In this document: positions 6,660 to 15,249 of the stretch, one piece after another
Numbering within the stretch: the stretch's first letter is position 1
Layout: every line of letters starts with the position of its first letter
From: Ancylomarina salipaludis
GTDB taxonomy: Bacteria > Bacteroidota > Bacteroidia > Bacteroidales > Marinifilaceae
Direction: 5' to 3'
Length of the DNA: 64,000 bases
Assembly: GCF_004122035.1 (NCBI RefSeq)
Contig: NZ_SAXA01000011.1
Location: forward strand, 1 to 64,000
Notes under the pieces: generated by a model
What the model was told of the DNA's origin: nothing
What the model saw: only the letters and a program-made list of their open reading frames with translations
The model's database searches: none
Translations under genes and position numbers: made by a program

Positions 6660-7029
6660 TGTATTTAGATTTTAAGATTTATTATTCTGTTATTATTTAC
6701 GATTACAAATGTATATCGGGAGAGTCTAACAGCCAAATTATATTAATCAATAATCTTTATGCCTATATCGAGAAATATAATACTTGGTACATATTTCTGT
6801 GATAATGAGAACAAGCAAATCATGAAGTTCTTAAGTTAGTGAAATCATTCCTAAAAGGGAAACTATCTTTCCTGATTTATACTTAGATTTGCAAAATCTT
6901 TGAAAGGCTTAGCTTTAGTGATTGCTTTAGACATAAAGCAGTCGTTTACTGAATACTAAGGCTCTTCGAAGGACTATTTCCAAACTTAAAAAAGCTCATA
7001 TATTGAGCAAAAACAACAACCAAACAGTT
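6660..7029. other. Divergent intergenic region between peroxiredoxin and malic enzyme
   Basis: The left part holds the peroxiredoxin promoter. The right part (6738-7029) should hold the malic enzyme promoter, but I see no good match to the consensus. A small hairpin GCTCA-TATAT-TGAGC (6994-7008) lies 22 bases before the chosen malic enzyme start. No missed gene is visible. Confidence 0.5.
6706..6737 (-). promoter_or_regulatory. Promoter of the peroxiredoxin gene
   Basis: On the minus strand TTTG (6737-6734) is followed after 20 bases by TACATTTG (6713-6706), an exact match to the Bacteroidota consensus TTTG-N19/21-TAnnTTTG. The start codon is 47 bases downstream of the -7 box. Confidence 0.75.
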
Positions 7030-9297
7030 ATGTCTAAACAAAAGTCAACTGACGCATTAAATTATCATTCAGAAGGACGCCCCGGGAAAATTGAGGTGAT
7101 TCCTACAAAACCCTACAGGACGCAACGTGATCTATCGTTGGCATATAGCCCGGGAGTTGCGGAGCCCTGTCTTGAAATTGAGAAAAATCCTGAAGACGCT
7201 TATCGTTATACAGGAAAAGGAAACCTGGTTGCCGTAATCTCAAATGGTACGGCTGTTTTGGGCCTTGGAGACATAGGCGCATTGGCGGGTAAGCCTGTTA
7301 TGGAAGGGAAGGGCCTTTTATTTAAAATATTTTCAGATATCGATGTATTCGATATTGAAGTGGATGCTACAGATGTAGATAAATTTATTGAAACTGTAAA
7401 AGCGATTGCCCCAACTTTTGGTGGTATTAACCTGGAAGATATCAAAGCACCTGAGTGTTTTGAAATTGAGGAGAGATTAAAAGCTGAATTGGATATTCCG
7501 GTGATGCACGATGATCAGCATGGTACGGCTATTATCTCAGCAGCAGGTTTATTAAATGCTCTTGAGCTGGGTAATAAGAAAATTGAGGATGTAAAGGTTG
7601 TTGTAAATGGGGCTGGTGCAGCTGCTGTTTCTTGTACAAAACTTTATATTTCTCTGGGCGTAAAACCCGAAAATGTTGTGATGTGTGATAGCCGTGGGGT
7701 GATCAACACGAAGCGTACAGATTTGAATGAGCAGAAAAAGCAATTTATCACTCAACGAGATCTAACAACTTTAGCTGAGGCTGTGGTTGGATGTGATGTG
7801 TTTTTAGGACTTTCGGTTGGAGGTGCTATGTCAAAAGAGATGGTGGCTTCTATGGCTCCAAATCCGGTTGTTTTCGCTTTAGCCAATCCAGATCCTGAGA
7901 TTGATTATGATGAGGCTATGGAAGTTCGTGATGATGTTGTGGTGGCTACCGGCCGTTCGGATTATCCGAATCAAATTAATAATGTACTGGGATTCCCTTA
8001 TATTTTCCGTGGAGCATTAGATGTTAGAGCAACAGCGATTAATGAAGAAATGAAAATTGCTTCGGTTCACGCTATTGCTGAGTTAGCCAAAGAGCCTGTT
8101 CCTGAGTCAGTGCATGCGGCATACGATGAGGCTAATATCACTTTTGGTAAGCACTATATTATTCCAAAAGCAATGGACCCTCGTTTGGTTTCGCGTGTGG
8201 CTGTAGCTGTTGCTAAAGCTGCTGTTGATTCAGGAGTTGCTCGCAAAACGGATATGGATTGGGATGTTTATGCTGAAGAATTGAAAATGAGATTGGGTAC
8301 CGAGAATGAACTGTTACGTACCATCTTTAATAAGGCGAAAAAAGCACCTAAACGTGTTGTATTCCCTGAGGCAAATAACTTCAATATTCTTAAAGCAGCT
8401 CAAATTGCACTTCACGAGGGGATTGCAAAACCTATTTTGTTAGGTAATCTTGACAATATCAACCGTTTGGTTGAAGAAAATGATCTTAACCTTGAAGGGG
8501 CAGAAATTATTGATATTCGTTCTGAAGCCGAACGCGCAAGAAGAACACGTTATGCAGATGTGCTTTGTGCGAAACTTGGACGTAAAGGTCTTGTGCACAA
8601 AGAGGCGGTTGAGAAGATGTTCGATCGAAACTATTTTGCAGCAACCATGGTTGAAGTGGGCGAGGCAGATGCCTTTATCTCTGGTTATGCAACCCGTTAT
8701 TTTGAAACCCTGCATATTGCTGAAAAAGTAATTGGTAAAGAAGAGGGAATGAAAACGCTTGTGGGAATGAATATTGTGATGACCAAGAAAGGACCTCTTT
8801 TCTTTGCGGATACAACAGTGAATTCTGAGCAAACATCTGAATCATTGATCGATACCACATTGATTACAGCCCGTGCGGTGAAGAAATTCAATCAGGAGCC
8901 TGTGATGGCCATGCTTTCTTATTCGAATTTTGGCGCTGTTAAAAAAGGGAGTCCAAAACGCGTGCACAATGCAATTGAGTCACTTCATAAAAATCATCCG
9001 GAATTAGCTGTTGATGGTGAGATGTTACTGAATTTTGCAATGGATAAGAATCTTCGTGATGCGAATTTCCCTTTCAATAAGCTAAAAGGAAAAGATGTGA
9101 ATACACTTATTTTCCCTAACTTAAGTTCAGGAAATATTGCTTACAAATTGATGCAGGACCTTGGTGATTCAGAAAATATCGGACCAATTATTCTGGGTAC
9201 AGCTAAGCCTTTTCACGTGGTGCCGATGGGTTGTACCGTTCGTGAATTGATTAATATGACTGCGATTGCAGTTGTTGATGCACAAGAAGAAAAATAA
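7030..9297 (+). CDS. maeB: NADP-dependent malic enzyme, MaeB type with C-terminal PTA domain
   Basis: The enzyme decarboxylates malate to pyruvate, giving NADPH. The 755 residues match MaeB. Residues 1 to about 420 are the malic enzyme part, with RDLSLAYSPGVAEPC, LGDIGALAGKPVMEGKG, VMHDDQHGTAII and the nucleotide site VVNGAGAAAVSC. Residues of about 430-755 are a phosphotransacetylase-like domain (RVVFPEANNFNI, ADTTVNSEQTSE), which in relatives is regulatory and binds acetyl-CoA rather than acting catalytically. The start is placed at ATG 7030 (MSKQKSTDALNYH) instead of the in-frame TTG 7003, because the family N terminus begins there. Two hairpins follow the gene. Confidence 0.95.
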   Translation: MSKQKSTDALNYHSEGRPGKIEVIPTKPYRTQRDLSLAYSPGVAEPCLEIEKNPEDAYRYTGKGNLVAVISNGTAVLGLGDIGALAGKPVMEGKGLLFKIFSDIDVFDIEVDATDVDKFIETVKAIAPTFGGINLEDIKAPECFEIEERLKAELDIPVMHDDQHGTAIISAAGLLNALELGNKKIEDVKVVVNGAGAAAVSCTKLYISLGVKPENVVMCDSRGVINTKRTDLNEQKKQFITQRDLTTLAEAVVGCDVFLGLSVGGAMSKEMVASMAPNPVVFALANPDPEIDYDEAMEVRDDVVVATGRSDYPNQINNVLGFPYIFRGALDVRATAINEEMKIASVHAIAELAKEPVPESVHAAYDEANITFGKHYIIPKAMDPRLVSRVAVAVAKAAVDSGVARKTDMDWDVYAEELKMRLGTENELLRTIFNKAKKAPKRVVFPEANNFNILKAAQIALHEGIAKPILLGNLDNINRLVEENDLNLEGAEIIDIRSEAERARRTRYADVLCAKLGRKGLVHKEAVEKMFDRNYFAATMVEVGEADAFISGYATRYFETLHIAEKVIGKEEGMKTLVGMNIVMTKKGPLFFADTTVNSEQTSESLIDTTLITARAVKKFNQEPVMAMLSYSNFGAVKKGSPKRVHNAIESLHKNHPELAVDGEMLLNFAMDKNLRDANFPFNKLKGKDVNTLIFPNLSSGNIAYKLMQDLGDSENIGPIILGTAKPFHVVPMGCTVRELINMTAIAVVDAQEEK

Positions 9298-9305
9298 GAT
9301 GATTT

Positions 9306-9321
9306 TCGAAGCCTGCTTCGA
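9306..9321. terminator. Short hairpin after maeB
   Basis: TCGAAGC and GCTTCGA pair over 7 bases around a 2-base loop, 8 bases after the maeB stop. There is no T-run, so it may be an mRNA-stabilising hairpin rather than a terminator. Confidence 0.45.
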
Positions 9322-9351
9322 TGATTAATTCTTTAAAATAATTAGTATAAC

Positions 9352-9383
9352 AGCCTCCTGATTTAATTAGGAGGCTTATTTTT
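9352..9383 (+). terminator. Rho-independent terminator after maeB
   Basis: AGCCTCCT (9352-9359) pairs perfectly with AGGAGGCT (9369-9376) and is followed by TATTTTT. It separates maeB from the TRIC-family gene 19 bases further on. Confidence 0.85.
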
Positions 9384-9401
9384 AAATCAGAAACTGTTGT
9401 T

Positions 9402-10007
9402 ATGTCTGTAATTTATGCCCTCGATTTAATTGGAACATTTGTTTTTGCAATTTCCGGAACACTTTCGGCAGCCAATAAGAAACTCGATTTGTTTGGTGCT
9501 TTTTTCACGGGTTTTGTAACGGCAATTGGTGGAGGAACCTTACGTGATCTGATCCTGGGAAACTTTCCTGTGGCATGGATTTCTGATTTGAATTATCTGT
9601 TGGTTATTACCCTTGGTGTGATTGCCACTTTCTTGTTTAAGGATATGATTATGCAGTTGAAGCGTACACTCTTTCTTTTCGATACCATTGGAATTGGCGT
9701 ATTTACAATCATTGGAATAGAGAAAGCATTGTCCTTGTCGATTCACCCCATATTGGCAATCATTATGGGTTTGTTTTCTGCTGTGATGGGTGGAGTTATT
9801 CGAGACACCTTGTGTAATGATATTCCCTTAATCTTTCGTAAAGAGATTTATGCCATAGCCTGTATTGTGGGAGGTCTACTATTTTTGTTTTTGAAATATT
9901 TGCAAGTTGATCCAACAGTCAATCTTTTTGTGACTGTCATCTGCATTATAGTTTTCAGATTGATTTGTATTCGTTACAAGTTGAGTTTGCCTGTACTGAA
10001 ATACTGA
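9402..10007 (+). CDS. TRIC-family cation channel protein (UPF0126/YadS type)
   Basis: This 201-residue inner-membrane protein has about seven hydrophobic segments and two homologous halves with the glycine-rich signatures GGGTLRDLILGNFPVAW (residues of about 47-63) and GGVIRDTLCNDIP (about 130-142). These match bacterial TRIC trimeric intracellular cation channel homologs; structures show ion-conducting trimers, though the physiological role in bacteria is unclear. It lies between two strong terminators, so it is monocistronic. Confidence 0.9.
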   Translation: MSVIYALDLIGTFVFAISGTLSAANKKLDLFGAFFTGFVTAIGGGTLRDLILGNFPVAWISDLNYLLVITLGVIATFLFKDMIMQLKRTLFLFDTIGIGVFTIIGIEKALSLSIHPILAIIMGLFSAVMGGVIRDTLCNDIPLIFRKEIYAIACIVGGLLFLFLKYLQVDPTVNLFVTVICIIVFRLICIRYKLSLPVLKY

Positions 10008-10015
10008 GAATAAAA

Positions 10016-10045
10016 AACGAGCCCCTGGGAGCTCGTTTTTTTTTT
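10016..10045. terminator. Bidirectional terminator
   Basis: AACGAGC (10016-10022) pairs with GCTCGTT (10031-10037) and continues into a run of T on the plus strand. A preceding A-run serves the convergent minus-strand gene at 10050. Confidence 0.9.
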
Positions 10046-10049
10046 ATGC

Positions 10050-10451
10050 TTAACTCATTGATATGAGATTATCTAAGTCGATGTATTTGCCGGCATCTTT
10101 ACCAAAGGACTCAACATCTTTATCTGTGATACGATAGGTGCATTTTTCGCCATAGGTTCCCGAAAACAAGATTTGCATTTCCTTGTCTTCCTCATCCTGC
10201 ATAATAATACCAAAAAGGTTATCGTGAATCTTATGTTTTTTGAGGTTTGTCTTGCATAAAGGACAATACATATTTACCTTTTCACCAATTTCAATATCAA
10301 ACGAGGGGTGTTTCAGTACGGTATAATCGCCCAGTTCCATACTAAAAAGAAGAATACCTCTTTCTTTTTTACTGTTTTTTGCAGCAATAATAATTTTATC
10401 GCCAACATTTAAAAAGCTTCGACAGTGTGGACAGATGTAATTTGCTTTCAT
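10050..10451 (-). CDS. Small zinc-ribbon protein of unknown function
   Basis: The 133-residue protein has two CxxC pairs, CPHC near residue 7 and CPLC near residue 65, which could bind one zinc ion in a ribbon. The segment between them is beta-rich, and after the second pair comes a short Lys-rich helix and a beta-rich tail (MQILFSGTYGEKCTYRITDKDV). There is no signal peptide, so it should be cytoplasmic. I do not recognise a named family. It is monocistronic, ending against a bidirectional terminator. Confidence 0.75.
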   Translation of the reverse strand: MKANYICPHCRSFLNVGDKIIIAAKNSKKERGILLFSMELGDYTVLKHPSFDIEIGEKVNMYCPLCKTNLKKHKIHDNLFGIIMQDEEDKEMQILFSGTYGEKCTYRITDKDVESFGKDAGKYIDLDNLISMS

Positions 10452-10633
10452 AAGGCCCTATTTTTAGATTTCAAATAATAGTTTGCTGCTGTTTATTTAT
10501 AATTCTATAAAAAAGATAAGGCGAAAAAAGCAGAAAGTCAATAATAATTAGGATTCAATCCTTTAAGGCGCATTTAAAATTGTCTTTTTATTTGACTTGT
10601 TTAATTATTATTAATAATAAGCAGATCATATAC

Positions 10634-10664
10634 TTTTAAAATTTTAATTATTCATCTATATTTG
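10634..10664 (+). promoter_or_regulatory. Probable promoter of the gene at 10699
   Basis: TATATTTG at 10657-10664 is an exact -7 box. A TTTT at 10634-10637, 19 bases upstream, could serve as a weak -33 element. The start codon follows after 34 bases. Confidence 0.5.
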
Positions 10665-10698
10665 GGAAAGATCGCAACCAGTCTCTTAATTTAAAATA

Positions 10699-11076
10699 AT
10701 GCAGAATCTTTTCACCATAATTTTTCGTTGGTTAGCACGTCTCTTGGGGATTTTTCTATTCCTCTTTTTTGCATGGTTTGCCATTGAATTTGGTATTGAC
10801 GATCCTTCCAAAATGAATCCGCATTTGATGAAACTTTTTTATTCACATATGCTGATGATGTTTGCCTTAGTTCTTGTTTGGAGGTTTGAGTTGCTGGGTG
10901 GTTTGATATTAATTGTAGCCTATTCTTATTTTTCTATCATCAATCATACGTTTTGGACTAATCCTATTTATCCCATTTTTTTCCTGATTGGTTTATTGCA
11001 TCTCTTGTCCTGGTTTTTTCGTTATGGAATGAGAGTTTTTAAAGGGCAATTTTCACCTCGATATTTGTTTAGGTAA
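10699..11076 (+). CDS. Small integral membrane protein, unknown function
   Basis: The 125 residues contain about four hydrophobic helices: residues 12-30, 46-64, 65-83 and 88-108. Between the first two is FGIDDPSKMNPHLMKLFYSH, a segment with conserved-looking polar residues. There is no signal peptide cleavage site or catalytic motif. The charged tail RVFKGQFSPRYLFR suggests a cytoplasmic C terminus. I do not recognise a named family. It is single and precedes the adenylate kinase gene by 166 bases. Confidence 0.75.
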   Translation: MQNLFTIIFRWLARLLGIFLFLFFAWFAIEFGIDDPSKMNPHLMKLFYSHMLMMFALVLVWRFELLGGLILIVAYSYFSIINHTFWTNPIYPIFFLIGLLHLLSWFFRYGMRVFKGQFSPRYLFR

Positions 11077-11080
11077 GTCT

Positions 11081-11154
11081 GAAATGTCACTTTTTTGAAT
11101 CTGCTTAAGCTGATCTGTTTGAAAATAAGGGGTTAAGCAGGGATGTGTCATTTC
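11081..11154. repeat. Nested imperfect inverted repeat between membrane protein and adk
   Basis: GAAATGTCAC (11081-11090) pairs with GTGTCATTTC (11145-11154) at 9 of 10 positions. Inside it CTGCTTAA (11101-11108) pairs perfectly with TTAAGCAG (11133-11140). The two nested stems could form one long hairpin. No T-run follows, so I do not call it a terminator. Confidence 0.6.
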
Positions 11155-11242
11155 ATATAAAATCAAGAAATTATATGAAGGCTTCTCTTTTTTTTCTAAT
11201 TTTGATTTCATTAATACTACAAACACTCATTAATATATACGC

Positions 11243-12412
11243 ATGTTAAATATAGCATTATTCGGCCCTCCAGGAGCTGGTAAGGGAACTCAATCAAAAA
11301 TGCTGGTTGAAAAATATAATTTAGCTTACATCTCTACTGGTGATATTTTAAGAGCAGAAATTGCAGAAGGTACTGAGCTTGGTCTTCAGGCTAAGGATAT
11401 CATTAAACAAGGGGGGCTGGTTCCTGATGAAATTATCGTTCAGATTATTGAAGAGAGAATTACTGCAAATAATGATGTTAAAGGATTTTTATTTGATGGT
11501 TTCCCACGTACAACAGTTCAGGCTTATATTCTGGAAGGTTTATTGCTTAAATTGAATACGAAACTTGACTGTATGTTGAGTTTGGAAGTCCCTCACGAAA
11601 ATTTGAAAAATCGTCTCCTTAAACGTGCAGAAACCGAAAATCGTTCGGATGATACTGAAGACGTGATTAATGTCCGATTGAAGGAGTACGAGACTAAGAC
11701 CTCACCAGTTGCTGAATTTTATAAGGAGAAGGAGATCTATCACCCAATTGATGGAATGGGAGATATTGATGAGATTTTTGGACGTTTAACAGCTGTTGTC
11801 GATCAAACTCTTGAACGTTCATGGATGAATATGGTTCTTTTGGGCCCTCCGGGTTCGGGTAAAGGAACTCAAGGACGCATGTTGGCTAAGAAATTCAATT
11901 TGGTTTATATTTCAACGGGTCATTTAATGCGTCAGGAGATTAAGAAGGGAACTGAAATGGGGATGAGTGCCAAGGAGTATATCGAAAAAGGAGATATCGT
12001 TCCGGACGAGATTGCAATTAAGTTGATCGAGCGTCAGATCAAAACGCACTCTGATGCCAATGGTTTTATCTTTAAAGGATTTCCACGTACCATTGTTCAA
12101 GCCTATATTCTTGATGGGTTATTAAGAAAAATGCAATCAACTATCACGACGGCTCTTGAACTTGAAGTTTCAACTCTGGAATCGATTAAACGTTTGGCTG
12201 CACGTGGTAAAACATTCAGTCGTAGAGCCTATGATGCCGATACTGATATTATTATTCACCGATTGGAACAATATGAAAAACGCAGTTCCAAGGTAAGTGA
12301 GTATTATTCCAAGCAGAATAAACATCAGGTTGTAAACGGTGTTGGCACTGAGGAAGCTATTTTTGAGGATCTGTCTCAGTCTGTAAGCGAAGCCTTTAAG
12401 ACAATTCGATAA
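11243..12412 (+). CDS. adk: Tandem adenylate kinase: active-looking first half, diverged second half
   Basis: Adenylate kinase interconverts ATP + AMP and two ADP. This 389-residue protein is two kinases in a row, about twice the normal length. Domain 1 (residues 1-190) has the P-loop GPPGAGKGT (8-16), STGD with Asp34, Arg37, DGFPRT with Asp85, and the LID-side NRSDD. Domain 2 (from about residue 196) keeps a P-loop GPPGSGKGT (201-209) and the GFPRT core but has STGH (His227) for STGD and KGFPRT (Lys278) for DGFPRT. Its LID segment (GKTFSRRAYDADTD) also departs from NRSDD. The second half has probably lost or changed its nucleotide-monophosphate specificity; this is inference. No other adk occurs in the window. 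Confidence 0.88.
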   Translation: MLNIALFGPPGAGKGTQSKMLVEKYNLAYISTGDILRAEIAEGTELGLQAKDIIKQGGLVPDEIIVQIIEERITANNDVKGFLFDGFPRTTVQAYILEGLLLKLNTKLDCMLSLEVPHENLKNRLLKRAETENRSDDTEDVINVRLKEYETKTSPVAEFYKEKEIYHPIDGMGDIDEIFGRLTAVVDQTLERSWMNMVLLGPPGSGKGTQGRMLAKKFNLVYISTGHLMRQEIKKGTEMGMSAKEYIEKGDIVPDEIAIKLIERQIKTHSDANGFIFKGFPRTIVQAYILDGLLRKMQSTITTALELEVSTLESIKRLAARGKTFSRRAYDADTDIIIHRLEQYEKRSSKVSEYYSKQNKHQVVNGVGTEEAIFEDLSQSVSEAFKTIR

Positions 12413-12435
12413 GCATCAATTGCATCTAATATATA

Positions 12436-12468
12436 AAATCCTGATTCATAAGAGTCAGGATTTTTTTT
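12436..12468. terminator. Bidirectional terminator between adk and the VOC gene
   Basis: AAATCCTGA (12436-12444) pairs with TCAGGATTT (12455-12463), followed by T's. It overlaps the last codons of the convergent minus-strand VOC gene. Confidence 0.85.
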
Positions 12469-12850
12469 GTCGAAATTCGATGAGTTCTATGGGAGCTCCA
12501 TTGTGTTTTATCATGGCCACTCTAACCTGATCCATGGGGGAGTTGGGTGCGGTTAATATTTCGAATGCATGCTTGTTAAGTTCCTCATCCAAATTTTCAA
12601 CCTCGAAGGCTAAATGGGGAACGGTTTTGATTAGTTCATGCATAGGGCTGTCATCTTCGAATCGCATCCACTCTATACCAAACGGGCTTTCGGGAAAACC
12701 AGAGACATAAAATTTGAATTGTGGTAAATATCGTTCATCAGGCATCACATTGGTCGTTGGAATTCCCAGATGATGGTATTTCCAACCCCATTTTTCAGTT
12801 ACCCAAGGCTGTTCCTGTTCTTTTCTGTTCATATTAAAATGCAAAGTCAT
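12455..12850 (-). CDS. VOC-superfamily (glyoxalase-like) protein
   Basis: The 131 residues fit a single vicinal-oxygen-chelate domain: YHHLGIPTTNV at the start, PHLAFEVENLDEEL in the middle and GAPIELIEFRQ at the end, where His and Glu are the usual metal-binding positions (HHLG, HLAFEV, IELIEF). The substrate cannot be predicted. The gene starts 3 bases downstream of the stop of the glycosidase-like lipoprotein gene and probably shares its transcript. Confidence 0.8.
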   Translation of the reverse strand: MTLHFNMNRKEQEQPWVTEKWGWKYHHLGIPTTNVMPDERYLPQFKFYVSGFPESPFGIEWMRFEDDSPMHELIKTVPHLAFEVENLDEELNKHAFEILTAPNSPMDQVRVAMIKHNGAPIELIEFRQKKS

Positions 12851-12853
12851 TTG

Positions 12854-15088
12854 TTAGTCCGCTTTTACGATTCTAATTTGATCAATCAAAGCCGAAATGT
12901 TTTTGATATTTCTATTCTTGTTAAATGTTTCCATTTTTAAACTCAGGTCGTTGGTTCCTTTCTCCAAATTGATTTTGATGGCATTGGTGTAACCCCAGTT
13001 GGTCCAATCGTTTTTACCCCGCTGAGGGAATACAACTGTGCCCAAATAGTCATTCGAGACCCATAAACTGCGTGTAGCACACTGATTGTTGCTGGTTGTG
13101 GATCCATTACCATTGGCGTACTTAAAATCGATAAAATAGCTTCCCTTTTCTTTTACTTTAATCTTAAAAATAAAATTGGGATGTTTTTTATTATCGAGCG
13201 TGACGTATTGTTTTTTTAGAGTGGTAAACCATTCGGCCTCTATTTGTTGGCTATCTTTTTCGGAATAGACACGAATTGGTGAACTTAAGAACGATTTGTA
13301 TCTGTTTTTATCAATGCTTTCAACCTGATAGATACAATTGGTGTTTGTGCCTGAGATTTGAAAATTCGTGTCGCTAGTCTCGTGAATGAACTCACCATTA
13401 CGATAAATTCGGTATGTTCTGATATCTTCATTGTGTTGCCAAGTCAAATTCGAATCAATCAGGTTTACTTTGGGCGTTTCAGGAGAATAGGCATTGTCCT
13501 TTACTTTTATTTTCGATTTGTAAGAAAGGCTATTGTTCATCTCTATAACAATATAATGGTGACCTTTTAGCATGCCTGAGATGGCATTTTCATTTAAAGG
13601 GAAGCTATCAATCATGAATGAATTGATTTTATTCCCAAAGCCCAGCACCTTAATATCCAGCGTTGAATTTCGATACTTTAGATTTTTTAAATTGAGTTCG
13701 CCTTTAAATTCCCGAGGAATATAAGGGCTGATTTTTAGCTGATCCTCCTGAAAGTTTAAGCCAAACAAAACTCTGTAAATACTTGATAAGGACCCCGCAA
13801 TACTCCAAAGCTGGCGATCTGAATTTATAGCAGTTCCTTTAAAGTCGCCAGTTTCAGCGACCATGTTTTCCTTGTTGGTGAGGAATAGGGCTGATGATCG
13901 GATTAAAGCTGCCAGACCATGGTTTACCGATTCATCATTATCGGTTTGAGTTGAGGCCCAATTCCAATAGGCCTGTACAAATGGCCAAATACTATTGTTG
14001 TGATAGGGTGGTATATTGGGTATTTGAGGGTAAAAACAAGGCACACCAAAGGGTAATTGGATGGTATTGTTTATAATCTGCTCTTTCTGTTCATCATTGG
14101 CAATATCAAAGAGAATGCAAAGGCTTTGTCCCAAATATTCCATTCGCTCAGAAAGTCGTGGAGAATATGCATTGTATTTAAACTGGGCATAGTACTTTTT
14201 ATCTTTGAGCCAGAATTTTTCGTTAATACTTTTTTTAAGTGCTTCGGATATGTGCTGGTATTTTTGACTATCGCGATTGAGAACTTTGCTCATCTTTGAG
14301 AGTACGACCAGGTTTTGATAATGTACAGCCTGAGTGCTTAAGGAAAATGCACTGTAGATATCTTTGGCATCCATCCAGTTTGGATAGCTTTGCTCACGCC
14401 AATCGAGAAAAGAGGATTCACCCCTAAACAGATGTTCATGATAATCCCAAACGACATTGAGATCGTCTTCAGTTGATCTTTTTATGATTGTATAAGCTTT
14501 TTTGAGCCATTGTTTATCACCTGTGCTGAGATAGATTTCCCAAGCTGCGGTAGACCAGATCATTCTGTCCGAACTAACAGGCCAGGAGCCACCGGTTCCG
14601 GTATCCTGAATAATTCTGCCATTTTTCACTTTGTGCATCAGGCTTTTTTTTGATATTTCAGGATTGGTAATGGCTAAGGCTAAAATGACACTGTAACTGA
14701 TGTCTCGTGTCCAAACGCCTTTCCACTTTTCTCCGGTATCGAATAAGCTATCCTGATTGATATTCAGTTCCAATTCTTCGAGAGACAAGTTATACAGGGC
14801 ATTTAGTATCTGAAAATCGGATTCAAATTTTGGGTAATGCGAAATATCTTTTGAGAGACGCCAGTGGAGCGTATCCTTGATTGACTTTGTACTGTCAGTA
14901 GGATAATTCGAAATAAGATGTGTGGAACTTAAGGCCTTGGCAAAATAATGACCTTGCTTAACCGCATCGGGAAATACTTTGTATTCTTTTGAATGAAACA
15001 GATTGATCTGAGTAAAATCACAACTAGAAATCAAAACAAAACAAATAACTAAACTAAAGTATTGTATGAATGAAATGTGTTGTTTCAT
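12854..15088 (-). CDS. Glycosidase-like lipoprotein with six-hairpin fold
   Basis: This 744-residue protein starts with a lipoprotein signal ending LISSC (Cys23), so it should be anchored in the outer membrane or periplasm. Residues of about 95-470 resemble an (alpha/alpha)6 six-hairpin glycosidase: KGVWTRDISYSVILALA, TGGSWPVSSDRMIWSTAAWEIYLSTG, FLDWREQSYPNWMDAKDIYSAFSLSTQA and NNSIWPFVQAYWNWA. Conserved Asp/Glu in WTRD and LDWRE are candidate catalytic residues. The C-terminal 140 residues look like a beta-sandwich carbohydrate-binding module. I cannot assign a GH family or substrate. It is followed closely by the VOC gene and is not near a SusCD pair. Confidence 0.75.
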   Translation of the reverse strand: MKQHISFIQYFSLVICFVLISSCDFTQINLFHSKEYKVFPDAVKQGHYFAKALSSTHLISNYPTDSTKSIKDTLHWRLSKDISHYPKFESDFQILNALYNLSLEELELNINQDSLFDTGEKWKGVWTRDISYSVILALAITNPEISKKSLMHKVKNGRIIQDTGTGGSWPVSSDRMIWSTAAWEIYLSTGDKQWLKKAYTIIKRSTEDDLNVVWDYHEHLFRGESSFLDWREQSYPNWMDAKDIYSAFSLSTQAVHYQNLVVLSKMSKVLNRDSQKYQHISEALKKSINEKFWLKDKKYYAQFKYNAYSPRLSERMEYLGQSLCILFDIANDEQKEQIINNTIQLPFGVPCFYPQIPNIPPYHNNSIWPFVQAYWNWASTQTDNDESVNHGLAALIRSSALFLTNKENMVAETGDFKGTAINSDRQLWSIAGSLSSIYRVLFGLNFQEDQLKISPYIPREFKGELNLKNLKYRNSTLDIKVLGFGNKINSFMIDSFPLNENAISGMLKGHHYIVIEMNNSLSYKSKIKVKDNAYSPETPKVNLIDSNLTWQHNEDIRTYRIYRNGEFIHETSDTNFQISGTNTNCIYQVESIDKNRYKSFLSSPIRVYSEKDSQQIEAEWFTTLKKQYVTLDNKKHPNFIFKIKVKEKGSYFIDFKYANGNGSTTSNNQCATRSLWVSNDYLGTVVFPQRGKNDWTNWGYTNAIKINLEKGTNDLSLKMETFNKNRNIKNISALIDQIRIVKAD

Positions 15089-15109
15089 AGTTAAGTTTTG
15101 GTTTAAGTT

Positions 15110-15117
15110 TAAAGATA
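15110..15117 (-). promoter_or_regulatory. Possible -7 box for the glycosidase-like gene
   Basis: The minus strand has TATCTTTA, seven of eight matches to TAnnTTTG positions, 21 bases before the start codon, with a T-rich stretch about 19 bases upstream in the -33 position. Confidence 0.45.
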
Positions 15118-15249
15118 GTTGAAAATGGTGAACAAAAAAATTGTGTAAAAGCCTGAATAACTATGCTTATACTGATTCGGGAAAGATGAAAATATGTGTA
15201 TTCAATCAAAAATGTATTAAATTAAGGTAATCAAAATTGAGACAAAACG

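Noticed and set aside
8440-8832. 130-codon minus-strand frame
   Set aside because: It lies entirely inside maeB on the opposite strand, in a region conserved as the phosphotransacetylase-like domain.
12854-15088. Assignment to a specific GH family
   Set aside because: The WTRD and six-hairpin patterns occur in several families; without a search the family and substrate cannot be decided.
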